Below, one piece after another: positions 26,074 through 34,555 of a DNA stretch of 64,000 nt (positions are counted from its first letter, which is position 1; every line of letters starts with the position of its first letter). A program made the translations under genes and the position numbers. The notes below the pieces were generated by a model. It saw nothing but the letters and a program-made list of their open reading frames with translations. It was not told the origin of the DNA and did not search any database. The DNA is from UBA3537 sp964219345. GTDB lineage: Bacteria; Bacteroidota; Bacteroidia; Flavobacteriales; Flavobacteriaceae. Location: contig CAXPPN010000016.1 of assembly GCA_964219345.1 (NCBI GenBank), forward strand, positions 20,877-84,876, written 5' to 3'.

Positions 26074-27313
26074 ATACGTATTTATTTTGGGTAAGCACCG
26101 CAATTTTGCAAATTACTTCTGTGGCACTCAAAATACTTTCAAGTGGTACATATTCGTATCGTCCATGAAAGTTATGCCCTCCTGCAAAAATGTTGGGGCA
26201 GGGTAGTCCCATATAACTGAGTTGAGAACCATCTGTTCCGCCACGTATGGGCTTAATTAAAGGTACAATTCCAAGAGATTTCATTGCCTCTTCAGCAATA
26301 TCTACACAGTGCATAACAGGAATCACTTTTTCTTTCATATTGAAATACTGATCCTTTATTTCAGCTTCAAAAGTAACATTATCGTATTTTCTATTAAATG
26401 CTTCAACCAATTGTTTTACTGTGGTTTTTCGAGCTTCAAAAAGATCCATATCATGATCTCTAATGATATATTTTAGAACAGTTTTTTCAACTTTTCCCTC
26501 GATATGGTGCAGATGATAAAAACCCTCATACCCCTCGGTGTGTTCTGGGGTTTCTTTTTCAGGTAAACGCTCTATAAATTTTTGGGCATAATACATACTA
26601 TTCACCATTTTTCCTTTAGCATATCCCGGGTGTACTATTTTTCCATGGACTGTAATTTCTGCACTAGCGGCATTAAAATTCTCGTATTCGAGCTCTCCAA
26701 TTTGACTTCCGTCCATGGTGTAGGCCCATTCAGCTCCAAATTTTTTGACATCAAATTTATGGGCCCCTCTACCAATTTCTTCATCTGGAGTAAATCCCAC
26801 TTTAATGGGTCCATGCTTTATTTCTGGGTGTTGCACCAAATATTCCATAGCACTTACAATTTCGCAAACGCCCGCTTTGTCATCTGCACCTAGCAAGGTT
26901 GTACCATCAGTTGTAATTAGAGTTTTTCCTTTGTATTGTAATAAGTCCTCAAAATAGTTTGGCGATAAAATGATGTTTTTTTCTTTGTTCAAGATGATAT
27001 CTTTTCCATCGTAATTTTCAACAATTTGAGGCGATACGTTTTTAGCTGTATAGTCAGGGGAAGTGTCAAAATGAGAAATAAATCCTATGGCAGGCACATT
27101 GTGGTCTACATTTGATGGAAGTGTACCCATCACATAGGCATTTTCGTCAATAGAAACGTCTTTTAATCCAATAGTTTCTAATTCTTTCGCAAGATGCTTG
27201 GCTAAGGTCCATTGTTTTTCTGTGCTCGGTGTAGTTTGTGAATTGGGATCACTTTCTGTATCAATTTTTACATAAGTTAAAAAGCGATCGAGGATTTTTT
27301 TTCTGTCTAACAT
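26072..27313 (-). CDS. pepT: Peptidase T (tripeptide aminopeptidase)
   Basis: A 413-residue cytosolic M20B metallopeptidase that removes N-terminal residues from tripeptides. Zinc ligands and catalytic residues are visible: H81 and D83 in ISHFDTSPD, Asp in LGADDKAG, the Glu pair in TPDEEIGRGA, Asp in TMDGSQIGELEYE and the last His in FAGGHNFHGRYE. The length matches E. coli PepT. It stands alone, converging on yajC and divergent from pyrD. Confidence 0.96.
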   Translation of the reverse strand: MLDRKKILDRFLTYVKIDTESDPNSQTTPSTEKQWTLAKHLAKELETIGLKDVSIDENAYVMGTLPSNVDHNVPAIGFISHFDTSPDYTAKNVSPQIVENYDGKDIILNKEKNIILSPNYFEDLLQYKGKTLITTDGTTLLGADDKAGVCEIVSAMEYLVQHPEIKHGPIKVGFTPDEEIGRGAHKFDVKKFGAEWAYTMDGSQIGELEYENFNAASAEITVHGKIVHPGYAKGKMVNSMYYAQKFIERLPEKETPEHTEGYEGFYHLHHIEGKVEKTVLKYIIRDHDMDLFEARKTTVKQLVEAFNRKYDNVTFEAEIKDQYFNMKEKVIPVMHCVDIAEEAMKSLGIVPLIKPIRGGTDGSQLSYMGLPCPNIFAGGHNFHGRYEYVPLESILSATEVICKIAVLTQNKYV

Positions 27314-27390
27314 TTAAAATAGGATTTCTTCAAAAATAATTAACCTCATCAAATGAGGCAAATCTTGTGCTTCTTTTGTTTGTAGTCTTT

Positions 27391-27418
27391 TTTGTGTTCT
27401 TAAATTAATGTATTTTTG
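27391..27418 (+). promoter_or_regulatory. Promoter of pyrD
   Basis: TTTG at 27391-27394 and TATTTTTG at 27411-27418 are 16 nt apart, about one short of the usual range. Its position excludes the upstream ATG at 27408 as start and leaves a leader of about 10-16 nt before the ATG at 27435. Confidence 0.5.
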
Positions 27419-27434
27419 CATTCAAATAGATACC

Positions 27435-28478
27435 ATGTACAAGGCCGTTATTCGTTCTCTTCTTTTTAAATTTGATCCAGAAGCTGTACATTATTTTACT
27501 TTTGATATTATTAAATTAATTTCAAAAATTCCTTTTATTTCTTCTTTGATTCGTTTATTGTTTAAGGTTCAGCATCCTGTATTGGAGCGCGAATTGTTTG
27601 GATTAAAATTTCAAAATCCTGTGGGCCTTGCTGCTGGATTTGACAAGAATGCAGTACTGTATAACGAACTTGCCAATTTTGGATTCGGATTTATAGAAAT
27701 TGGAACGGTAACTCCAAAAGCTCAAGAGGGTAACCCTAAAAAACGTCTTTTTAGACTAAAAGATGACAATGGGCTTATTAATCGTATGGGATTCAATAAT
27801 GCAGGACTAGATGCTGTTATTAGTAAGTTAAAACACAATAAAAAACGACTAATTATTGGCGGAAATATTGGAAAGAATACAGCCACATTACCAGAACATT
27901 ATACAGAAGACTATGCGGCTTGTTTTAAAGCATTGCACCCCTATGTTGATTATTTTGTACTTAACGTAAGTTGTCCAAATGTGGGAAGTCATGCAAAACT
28001 TACTGATAAAGATTATTTGGAAGAACTTATTAATGAAATGAAGCGTCTAAATACCACTTTTGAGATTCAAAAACCTATTCTACTCAAAATTGCTCCCGAT
28101 TTAAATGATACTCAATTGGATGAAATTATTGAATTAATACAAGACACCAAAATTGCTGGAGTTATTGCTTCAAATACTTCAGTATCTCGTGATGGATTAA
28201 AAACACCAAAGCAGAAATTGAAAGCCATTGGAAATGGAGGATTAAGTGGACAGCCCATAAAATCTAAAAGCACTAGAGTCATTCAATATTTATCAAAGAA
28301 TAGTAATAAAGCTTTTCCAATTATTGGTGTAGGAGGGATTCACTCTACCAAAGACGCTCTTGAAAAACTTGATGCTGGCGCAGATTTAGTTCAAATTTAT
28401 ACAGGATTTGTATATGAAGGCCCGGCATTAATTAAACGTATTAATAAGGCGCTTATACAAAGAGCAAGGGGCATTTAA
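27435..28478 (+). CDS. pyrD: Dihydroorotate dehydrogenase (class 2-like, quinone-dependent)
   Basis: A 347-residue FMN enzyme oxidising dihydroorotate to orotate in pyrimidine synthesis. The N-terminal 45 residues form the amphipathic membrane-docking helices of class 2 enzymes (YKAVIRSLLFKFDPEAVHYF). FMN and substrate blocks follow: GLAAGFDKNA, NRMGFNNAGLD, IGGNIGKN and IIGVGGIHSTKDA. The catalytic-base segment reads LNVSCPNVGSHAKL, with C180 where class 2 enzymes usually have Ser. The start at 27435 is preferred to an ATG nine codons upstream, which lies inside the promoter. A LysE-type exporter begins 3 nt after the stop. Confidence 0.94.
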   Translation: MYKAVIRSLLFKFDPEAVHYFTFDIIKLISKIPFISSLIRLLFKVQHPVLERELFGLKFQNPVGLAAGFDKNAVLYNELANFGFGFIEIGTVTPKAQEGNPKKRLFRLKDDNGLINRMGFNNAGLDAVISKLKHNKKRLIIGGNIGKNTATLPEHYTEDYAACFKALHPYVDYFVLNVSCPNVGSHAKLTDKDYLEELINEMKRLNTTFEIQKPILLKIAPDLNDTQLDEIIELIQDTKIAGVIASNTSVSRDGLKTPKQKLKAIGNGGLSGQPIKSKSTRVIQYLSKNSNKAFPIIGVGGIHSTKDALEKLDAGADLVQIYTGFVYEGPALIKRINKALIQRARGI

Positions 28479-28480
28479 TA

Positions 28481-29101
28481 TTGAATATTGAGGTTCTCAT
28501 ATCATTTATTATTGCAACAGCAACGTTGGCTTTTTCACCAGGCCCCGATAATATATTTGTCTTAATTCAAAGTGCAACCTATGGTAAAAAATATGGTTTT
28601 TCGGTGGTGTGTGGCTTAATGTCTGGATGTTTGGTACACACTTCTCTTGTTGCTTTTGGATTGTCTGCTTTTATTCAGGCTAATGAAAAATTATATTGGA
28701 TTCTAAAAGTTTTTGGCGCAGCATATATGCTATTTTTAGCTTTTAAAGTTTATAAATCAAAACAAAATTTATCCCCATTAACTACAGAGGTATCACAAAA
28801 AAAAATCATTCAATTATTCAAGCAAGGTTTTATAATGAATGTTCTAAATCCAAAGGTTTCAATTTTCTTTTTAGCCTTTTTTCCTGCTTTTATTTTTAGT
28901 GATTCCATTTCTCTTTTCAAGCAGTTTTATGTACTAGGCTTTCTTTTTATTATAACATCTTTTGTAGTGTTTTCTTCTTTTGTGATATTGTCAGGTTTTT
29001 TTTCAAAATTATTTTTGAATTCATCAAAAAAGATAAAACTCTTAAAGCGTTTACAGGTCGGTTTTTTTATTGGAATCGCAGTACTGATTTTAAGAGGGTA
29101 A
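28481..29101 (+). CDS. LysE/RhtB family amino-acid exporter
   Basis: A 206-residue inner-membrane protein with six predicted membrane helices. The first carries the family motif ATATLAFSPGPDNIFVL, followed by YGKKYGFSVVCGLMSG and the loop FIMNVLNPKVSIFFLAFFP, both diagnostic of LysE/RhtB. It likely exports an amino acid or derivative; the substrate is not known. The start codon is TTG, 3 nt after the pyrD stop, so expression is probably coupled to pyrD. Confidence 0.92.
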   Translation: MNIEVLISFIIATATLAFSPGPDNIFVLIQSATYGKKYGFSVVCGLMSGCLVHTSLVAFGLSAFIQANEKLYWILKVFGAAYMLFLAFKVYKSKQNLSPLTTEVSQKKIIQLFKQGFIMNVLNPKVSIFFLAFFPAFIFSDSISLFKQFYVLGFLFIITSFVVFSSFVILSGFFSKLFLNSSKKIKLLKRLQVGFFIGIAVLILRG

Positions 29102-29118
29102 ATAAAATTCAGGTTTTT

Positions 29119-30096
29119 TTATTTGTAAATTTTTAAAACCTTATTTTGTGCCTTAATTGCACTAATAAATTCATCCTTCATTTTTTCTACAAGTTCTTTA
29201 ACAGAAGGATTGTCTTGGATATTTGTAACACCTTGACCTGCAGACCATATGGTACTCCATGCTTTGGCTTCTTTTTCCATTGCATTGAGTTCGTTTCCAA
29301 AGTCAATTTTTTTGGTTCGCGACAGCATTTCTTCTGTAATGCCCATAGCTTCGAGACTTGGGCGAAGGAAGTTTGCAGAAACTCCAGAAATCGCTGCGGT
29401 ATACACAATATCACTTGCACCAGAATTGATGATCATATTTCTATAATCTTCAGATGCCTTACTTTCTTTTGTATTGATAAATCGTGTACCCATATAAGCT
29501 AAATCTGCACCAATCTGTAATGTTGATGCAACATCTCTACCGTTGGAAATACATCCAGAAAGTAAAATTGTTTTTTTGAAAAACTTTTTAATTTCAGCAA
29601 CAAATGGCATAGGATTTAGTGTTCCTGCATGCCCGCCTGCTCCAGCCGTTACCAAAATCAATCCGTCCACGCCAGCTTCTGCAGCTTTTTCGGCATGTCG
29701 TTTTTTAATGACATCATGAAATACAAGACCTCCGTAACTATGGACTGCACCTACAAGTTGTGGTACTGCGCCTAGCGAAGTTATGATTAACGGGACTTGG
29801 TGTTTTATACAAATAGCTAAATCTGCCTGAACTCTTGGGTTTGTATGATGTACAATTAAATTGACACCAAAAGGTGCTGCTTTTTTTCCAGCTTCTTTTT
29901 CAAAGGCTTCAAGTGCGGCTTTGATCTCAATAATCCATTCCTCAAAACCTTCGGTTGTGCGTTGGTTGAGTGCTGGAAATGTACCAACTATACCGTTTTT
30001 GCAACACTCTATAACTAATTTTGGGCCAGAAATTAGAAACATAGGGGCTGCAACAACAGGGAGATTTAGTGCATTGATAAAACTTGGTTTGCTCAT
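29119..30096 (-). CDS. Nitronate monooxygenase (2-nitropropane dioxygenase family)
   Basis: A 325-residue FMN-dependent TIM-barrel enzyme. The start (PVVAAPMFLISGPKLVIECCKNGIVG) and TAGAGGHAGTLNP, which contains the catalytic His, fit the family, as do the FMN-phosphate loop regions LLSGCISNG and GADLAYMGTRF. It oxidises alkyl nitronates such as propionate-3-nitronate to aldehyde and nitrite. It is monocistronic, converging on the LysE gene. Some relatives are enoyl reductases, but length and motifs favour nitronate monooxygenase. Confidence 0.9.
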   Translation of the reverse strand: MSKPSFINALNLPVVAAPMFLISGPKLVIECCKNGIVGTFPALNQRTTEGFEEWIIEIKAALEAFEKEAGKKAAPFGVNLIVHHTNPRVQADLAICIKHQVPLIITSLGAVPQLVGAVHSYGGLVFHDVIKKRHAEKAAEAGVDGLILVTAGAGGHAGTLNPMPFVAEIKKFFKKTILLSGCISNGRDVASTLQIGADLAYMGTRFINTKESKASEDYRNMIINSGASDIVYTAAISGVSANFLRPSLEAMGITEEMLSRTKKIDFGNELNAMEKEAKAWSTIWSAGQGVTNIQDNPSVKELVEKMKDEFISAIKAQNKVLKIYK

Positions 30097-30197
30097 TTAT
30101 TTTTTATTTTAAATATAGCAATTAAATAATAGGGATTTAGATTTTAAGACAAAATTAGCTTACTCTTTGGTGAATGTGGTTTTGTTTCAGGTTTAAG

Positions 30198-30213
30198 ACA
30201 TTTTTCAAAATGT
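30198..30213. repeat. Short inverted repeat upstream of ppc
   Basis: ACATTTT (30198-30204) and AAAATGT (30207-30213) form a perfect 7-bp inverted repeat with a 2-nt centre, in the 258-bp divergent region between the nitronate monooxygenase gene and ppc. It could be an operator. Nothing else stands out in this region besides A+T-rich DNA. Confidence 0.3.
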
Positions 30214-30354
30214 TTGAAATCTTTAAAAAAGAGAATATTTTTTTGAATGATTAACAATTTTAACACCTATAATTACCAAATCCATAATTTGCTTTAATCA
30301 TTGTGTATTAAGAAGTTAGCTTTCTTATCTTTACGCTCGATTTAATAAATTTTC

Positions 30355-32931
30355 ATGGCAGTTCAACCTAAACTAGAGCGATTCAAAAAAAATGTATTAT
30401 CTAAATTTCAGATATACAACAGTATTTTTATGACTTTACCTTTTGATCAAATTACTAAAACAGGGGTATTGTTGCCTTTGTTTCATGAAACTTGTGAAAA
30501 AGGTTATGCTGCAGGAGATAATCCAAGTACAATTGTTGATACATTTTTTCAAAAATATCAAGCAAGACGCACAAAGAAAAGCCAGATTAAATTATTATTT
30601 AGATTTATACAATACATTGAGCGTCAGGTGGTTTTGTTTGATGCTATTGAAGATGCAGCTTTTCCAGTAATCAATAACATGGACGGAATTGGTACGCTTC
30701 GTAGTTTAAAAGAAAAAGCTTTTTCGGAAAATAAAATGGATGAGTTAAAAGCTTATTTGGACGAATTTAAGGTGCGTATTGTACTTACAGCCCATCCTAC
30801 TCAGTTTTATCCAGGTTCAGTTTTGGGGATTATAACAGATTTAACTGAGGCTATAAAAGATAACGATTTGAGCCGTATCAACGGTTTGCTTGCCCAACTA
30901 GGAAAAACACCATTTTTCAAACATGAAAAACCAACCCCATACGACGAGGCGGTAAATTTAATATGGTATCTCGAAAATGTATTTTATGATTCTTTTGGAT
31001 CTATATTTGATTATATTCAACAGAACATTTATGACAATAAAGTCATAAAAAATGAAATTATAAATATTGGTTTTTGGCCAGGTGGTGACCGTGATGGAAA
31101 TCCATTTGTTCTTCCAGACACCACACTTAAAGTAGCAGGATTACTCAAAAAGTCAATTTTAAAGAATTACGCGAAAGATTTGAAAAAGCTTAAGCGAAAA
31201 TTGACGTTTAGAGGGGTTGAAGATCGTGTTGGTCAATTGATAAAAGATGCATATAGTGGCTATGATAACCCTGGGGTTTTTGATTTAGATGCTTTTGTTA
31301 ATGAATTAAAAGATATTCGAAAAGTTGTTTCAAGAGATCATCATTCTTTGTATTTGAGTGAAATTACAAGTTTGATTAATAAAATTCAACTTTTTGGACA
31401 CCATTTTGCGACTCTAGATATTCGTCAGGACAGTAGAATTCATCATAAAGTATTTTCAAAAATTGTTGAAAAGTCTAAGCAAATAAATAACGGTATTTTT
31501 CCAGAAAATTATGATGAGCTTTCAGAAAGTGAACAAATTGATGTGTTGTCCGGAGTAGATGGTGTATTGGATATTTCTATTTTTGAAGATGAATTGGTTA
31601 AAAATACGCTTCAAACCATAAAAGTTGTCAAAGAAATACAGCAGACTAATGGAGAGCAAGGGGCGCATCGCTATATTATTAGTAACAACCAGACGGCGCT
31701 AAATGTCATGCAGTTGTATGCCATGTTAAAATTGGTAGCGTTCAATGACAAACTTTCTATAGATATTGTGCCCTTGTTTGAAACAGTAACAGATTTGGAA
31801 AACGCTCCAAAAGTTATGAAACAATTGTACACAAATAAAGCTTATAAAGCGCACTTGAGGTCTCGAGGACAAAAGCAAACCATAATGTTAGGATTTTCAG
31901 ATGGTACAAAAGACGGTGGGTATTTTATGGCGAATTGGGCAATTTTTAGAGCAAAAGAAGCTCTCACCAAAGTATCAAAAGAGTACAATATTGATGTTGT
32001 ATTTTTTGACGGACGAGGTGGACCGCCAGCACGTGGTGGAGGAAAAACACATCAGTTTTATGCTTCTCTAGGGCCAACAATTGAGGATAAAGAAGTTCAG
32101 CTTACTATTCAAGGACAGACAATTAGTTCTAATTTTGGAACACCAGATTCGTCAAAATATAATTTGGAGCAACTCATTAGTTCTGGTTTATCTAACAGTC
32201 TAGGTTCTGAAAATAAAGGATTTTCAGATGAAGACCGTCAAACTATGGATGAATTGGCTACTTTGAGTTATCAAACCTATCAGGACTTTAAAGCTCATCC
32301 AAAGTTCATTCCTTATTTAGAGCGTATCAGTACGTTGAAATATTATGCAAAAGCTAATATTGGTAGTCGTCCATCCAAAAGATCTAAATCAGATCGTTTG
32401 ATTTTTTCAGATTTAAGAGCCATACCTTTTGTAGGATCTTGGAGTCAACTAAAACAAAATGTCCCTGGATTTTTTGGTGTAGGTACCGCTATTCAATCTT
32501 TTGAAGAACGAGGAGAACTTGATAAAGTGGTTGCGCTTTACAATAATTCTAGTTTCTTTAAAACGTTGTTGGAAAACAGTATGATGTCTTTGAGTAAATC
32601 GTTTTTTGCTTTGACAAAATATATGGCCGATGATGAAGAATTTGGTGAATTCTGGACTATCATTTATAATGAATATCAACTTACTTTACGTTTATTACTA
32701 AAAATTACAGGCTACAAAGAGTTGATGGAAAATGAGCCTAGTGGAAAGGCTTCTATAGACGTGCGAGAGTCTATTGTACTGCCATTGGTAACCATACAAC
32801 AATATGCTCTTAGGAAAATTCAACATCTTCAAAAACAAAAAACTGTTGACAAGGAGCAAGTTGAAGTTTTTGAAAAAATTGTAACACGTACACTCTACGG
32901 TATCATCAATGCGAGTAGAAACTCTGCCTAA
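30355..32931 (+). CDS. ppc: Phosphoenolpyruvate carboxylase
   Basis: An 858-residue cytosolic enzyme adding bicarbonate to PEP to make oxaloacetate, which refills the citric acid cycle. The first active-site motif is VLTAHPTQFYPGS with H147, and IGFWPGGDRDGNPFV and MLGFSDGTKDGGYF are conserved. The mobile-loop motif reads FFDGRGGPPARGG (D552, R554), whereas most bacteria have FHGRGG followed by a GRGG. A C-terminal TLYGIINASRNSA tail replaces the usual NTG ending. The length is normal. It is single, closed by a strong terminator, and precedes the nitrogen-assimilation block. Confidence 0.95.
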   Translation: MAVQPKLERFKKNVLSKFQIYNSIFMTLPFDQITKTGVLLPLFHETCEKGYAAGDNPSTIVDTFFQKYQARRTKKSQIKLLFRFIQYIERQVVLFDAIEDAAFPVINNMDGIGTLRSLKEKAFSENKMDELKAYLDEFKVRIVLTAHPTQFYPGSVLGIITDLTEAIKDNDLSRINGLLAQLGKTPFFKHEKPTPYDEAVNLIWYLENVFYDSFGSIFDYIQQNIYDNKVIKNEIINIGFWPGGDRDGNPFVLPDTTLKVAGLLKKSILKNYAKDLKKLKRKLTFRGVEDRVGQLIKDAYSGYDNPGVFDLDAFVNELKDIRKVVSRDHHSLYLSEITSLINKIQLFGHHFATLDIRQDSRIHHKVFSKIVEKSKQINNGIFPENYDELSESEQIDVLSGVDGVLDISIFEDELVKNTLQTIKVVKEIQQTNGEQGAHRYIISNNQTALNVMQLYAMLKLVAFNDKLSIDIVPLFETVTDLENAPKVMKQLYTNKAYKAHLRSRGQKQTIMLGFSDGTKDGGYFMANWAIFRAKEALTKVSKEYNIDVVFFDGRGGPPARGGGKTHQFYASLGPTIEDKEVQLTIQGQTISSNFGTPDSSKYNLEQLISSGLSNSLGSENKGFSDEDRQTMDELATLSYQTYQDFKAHPKFIPYLERISTLKYYAKANIGSRPSKRSKSDRLIFSDLRAIPFVGSWSQLKQNVPGFFGVGTAIQSFEERGELDKVVALYNNSSFFKTLLENSMMSLSKSFFALTKYMADDEEFGEFWTIIYNEYQLTLRLLLKITGYKELMENEPSGKASIDVRESIVLPLVTIQQYALRKIQHLQKQKTVDKEQVEVFEKIVTRTLYGIINASRNSA

Positions 32932-32939
32932 CAAAACAT

Positions 32940-32971
32940 AACCCTAAAGTATTTTGCTTTAGGGTTTTTTC
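32940..32971 (+). terminator. Intrinsic terminator of ppc
   Basis: AACCCTAAAG (32940-32949) pairs with CTTTAGGGTT (32957-32966), followed by TTTT. It lies 9 nt after the ppc stop. Confidence 0.88.
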
Positions 32972-33071
32972 TTTCCAAATAATTAATAAGAAAATTGATG
33001 TTTTTCAAAAACCATCAATAGAATTCAACATGGTCTCATTTACTTTGATGTAAATAAACTCTATTCAACGA

Positions 33072-33107
33072 AAAAAGCCCCTAGGTACGAATACCCAAGG
33101 ACTTTTT
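33072..33107 (-). terminator. Terminator of the porin gene
   Basis: The arms 33072-33087 and 33092-33107 pair at 13 of 16 positions around CGAA. Read on the minus strand the hairpin ends in a run of T, as expected for the gene that ends at 33138. Confidence 0.6.
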
Positions 33108-33137
33108 AATCACAAACAAAAAAATGTTTTATATATC

Positions 33138-34112
33138 TTAGAAGCTGTAGATTGCAGCAACTGTAAATGCAGCTAAAGAATCTGAAGCTTCGCCATCACT
33201 GTCTACGTAAGGCTTAGTTTCACTCCAAGAGTCTAATCTGATTTCTGGCTTGATTGTTAAGTTTTCAACAGTGTAACTTCCTGTAAGTGTAGCAGCAAAA
33301 ACGCTAGGTAAATCATCTGCTCCATCAGCGTGGTATCCAAAAATTTCACCTCTTAGACCTACTGAAAAATCTTCAGAAGCCGCTAGTTGTGGGTAAAGTG
33401 CAACACCGTAGAACCCAGCATCGTCACTCACTTGGTAAGCACCATTGATCCCTAAAAAGAAGTCATCTGAAAGGTCAAATCCACCAGTATAGTCGATCTC
33501 AAATCCTAATACTTCTTCGTCATCATAATAAAGGTTAAGGTACTGACCAGCATATCCTAACTGAGCACCTAAAGCATATCCACCTGTTGTGTTGTTGTTA
33601 ACATCTGTAGGGTTCATTAAAGCAAGCATTAAGCTTACATCGCTTCCTAAATCAAAGTCAGCTTTTAAACCAACATGTGAAAATGGTCCGTTAGAAAATA
33701 AATAAGACGTACTGTAGTTGAAGTTTCCTGCAGGAGAAATAACTTCATAACCTAAATATGTATTGAAACGACCAACTGTAAGAGTAGTAGATTCAGATAC
33801 GTTCCAGTACGCATACAATTGGTTGAGGTTGTACCCTCCAACAGCTGCATCTGCTCTTGGTCCAAAAACAACATCGGCAACAACACCTGTTTTTTCGCCT
33901 TCATAAGACGCAATAAGGTTTGCCATACCTAAAGCAAAACCTGTTTCATCTGCAAAAGAAGTTCCGAAAGACTGAGCAACGTCATCACCAGCTGATAAGT
34001 TAGATTGGTAATAAGCATCAACAGTTCCAGAAATAGATAATGTTTTCTCTTCGTCTTGTGCAAAAACAGCAAAAGAAACTGAGATTGTTAATAGTGTAAA
34101 AATTTTTTTCAT
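33138..34112 (-). CDS. Outer-membrane beta-barrel porin
   Basis: A 324-residue outer-membrane protein with a signal peptide (MKKIFTLLTISVSFAVFAQ). The mature part is a run of alternating hydrophobic strands rich in Gly, Tyr and Asp turns (VDAYYQSNL at the start, LTVGRFNTYLGYEVISPAGNFN in the middle) and ends in the aromatic FTVAAIYSF, the typical beta-barrel C-terminal strand. It resembles the OmpL-like (BBP2) porins of Bacteroidota. Its codon use looks more regular than that of its neighbours, as in highly expressed genes. It is divergent from gltB, which suggests a link to nitrogen uptake, but the solute is unknown. Confidence 0.85.
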   Translation of the reverse strand: MKKIFTLLTISVSFAVFAQDEEKTLSISGTVDAYYQSNLSAGDDVAQSFGTSFADETGFALGMANLIASYEGEKTGVVADVVFGPRADAAVGGYNLNQLYAYWNVSESTTLTVGRFNTYLGYEVISPAGNFNYSTSYLFSNGPFSHVGLKADFDLGSDVSLMLALMNPTDVNNNTTGGYALGAQLGYAGQYLNLYYDDEEVLGFEIDYTGGFDLSDDFFLGINGAYQVSDDAGFYGVALYPQLAASEDFSVGLRGEIFGYHADGADDLPSVFAATLTGSYTVENLTIKPEIRLDSWSETKPYVDSDGEASDSLAAFTVAAIYSF

Positions 34113-34555
34113 AATAAAATTAGTTTAATTTTTAGTGATTAATACCCCAAACTTACGTCATAAACACATAAACCCCTAAATAAATAGGGTGTTATATATC
34201 ATTTTTATGTACTTAATAAAATTAACCATATTTATTTTAGGGGTGTTATATAAATTATTATGAAAATTATCAAATTCACATTATGATTTTTCGCATAAAG
34301 TCAATTTTTGATGATTTTTGGTAAGAAATAATTGTGAATTTTGATTTAATATGGCGCTATGCTGAAATTTGAAATTTTGAAAAAAAAGGCATTAATAATT
34401 CATCAAAAACAATAGGGTCAAAATATCTAAAATACATTTTAAAGCCTTTAAAATATTAAAATCATAATAATTTATTAAACATTGTTATCAGTCCTGTTTT
34501 TGTTCTTATATTTCGTCTCTATTTTGTTGAAAACTAACAATTTAAAATCAAGCAT
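34113..34555. other. Divergent intergenic region between porin and gltB
   Basis: A 443-bp gene-free, very A+T-rich stretch that should contain the promoters of the porin (minus) and gltB (plus). It contains two copies of GGGTGTTATATA (34187-34198 and 34241-34252), one inverted repeat CCCTA-N6-TAGGG (34174-34189), and TTTATTTTAGGG (34231-34242), which also forms one half of the palindrome at 62795. No open reading frame or RNA gene is convincing. The length and repeats suggest regulated transcription. Confidence 0.6.
34174..34252. repeat. Direct and inverted repeats, possible operators
   Basis: The 12-mer GGGTGTTATATA occurs at 34187 and 34241, exactly 54 bp apart (about five helical turns). 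The first copy overlaps CCCTA-N6-TAGGG. Both lie on the porin-proximal side, about 75-140 bp from the porin start and over 300 bp from gltB. Confidence 0.45.

Noticed and set aside
27408..27434. Upstream ATG of pyrD
   Set aside because: It lies just before the -7 box TATTTTTG, so it would not be on the transcript.
29146..29502. A 118-residue plus-strand frame inside the nitronate monooxygenase gene
   Set aside because: Antisense shadow with abnormal Cys/Phe content; the minus-strand gene has full FMN motifs.
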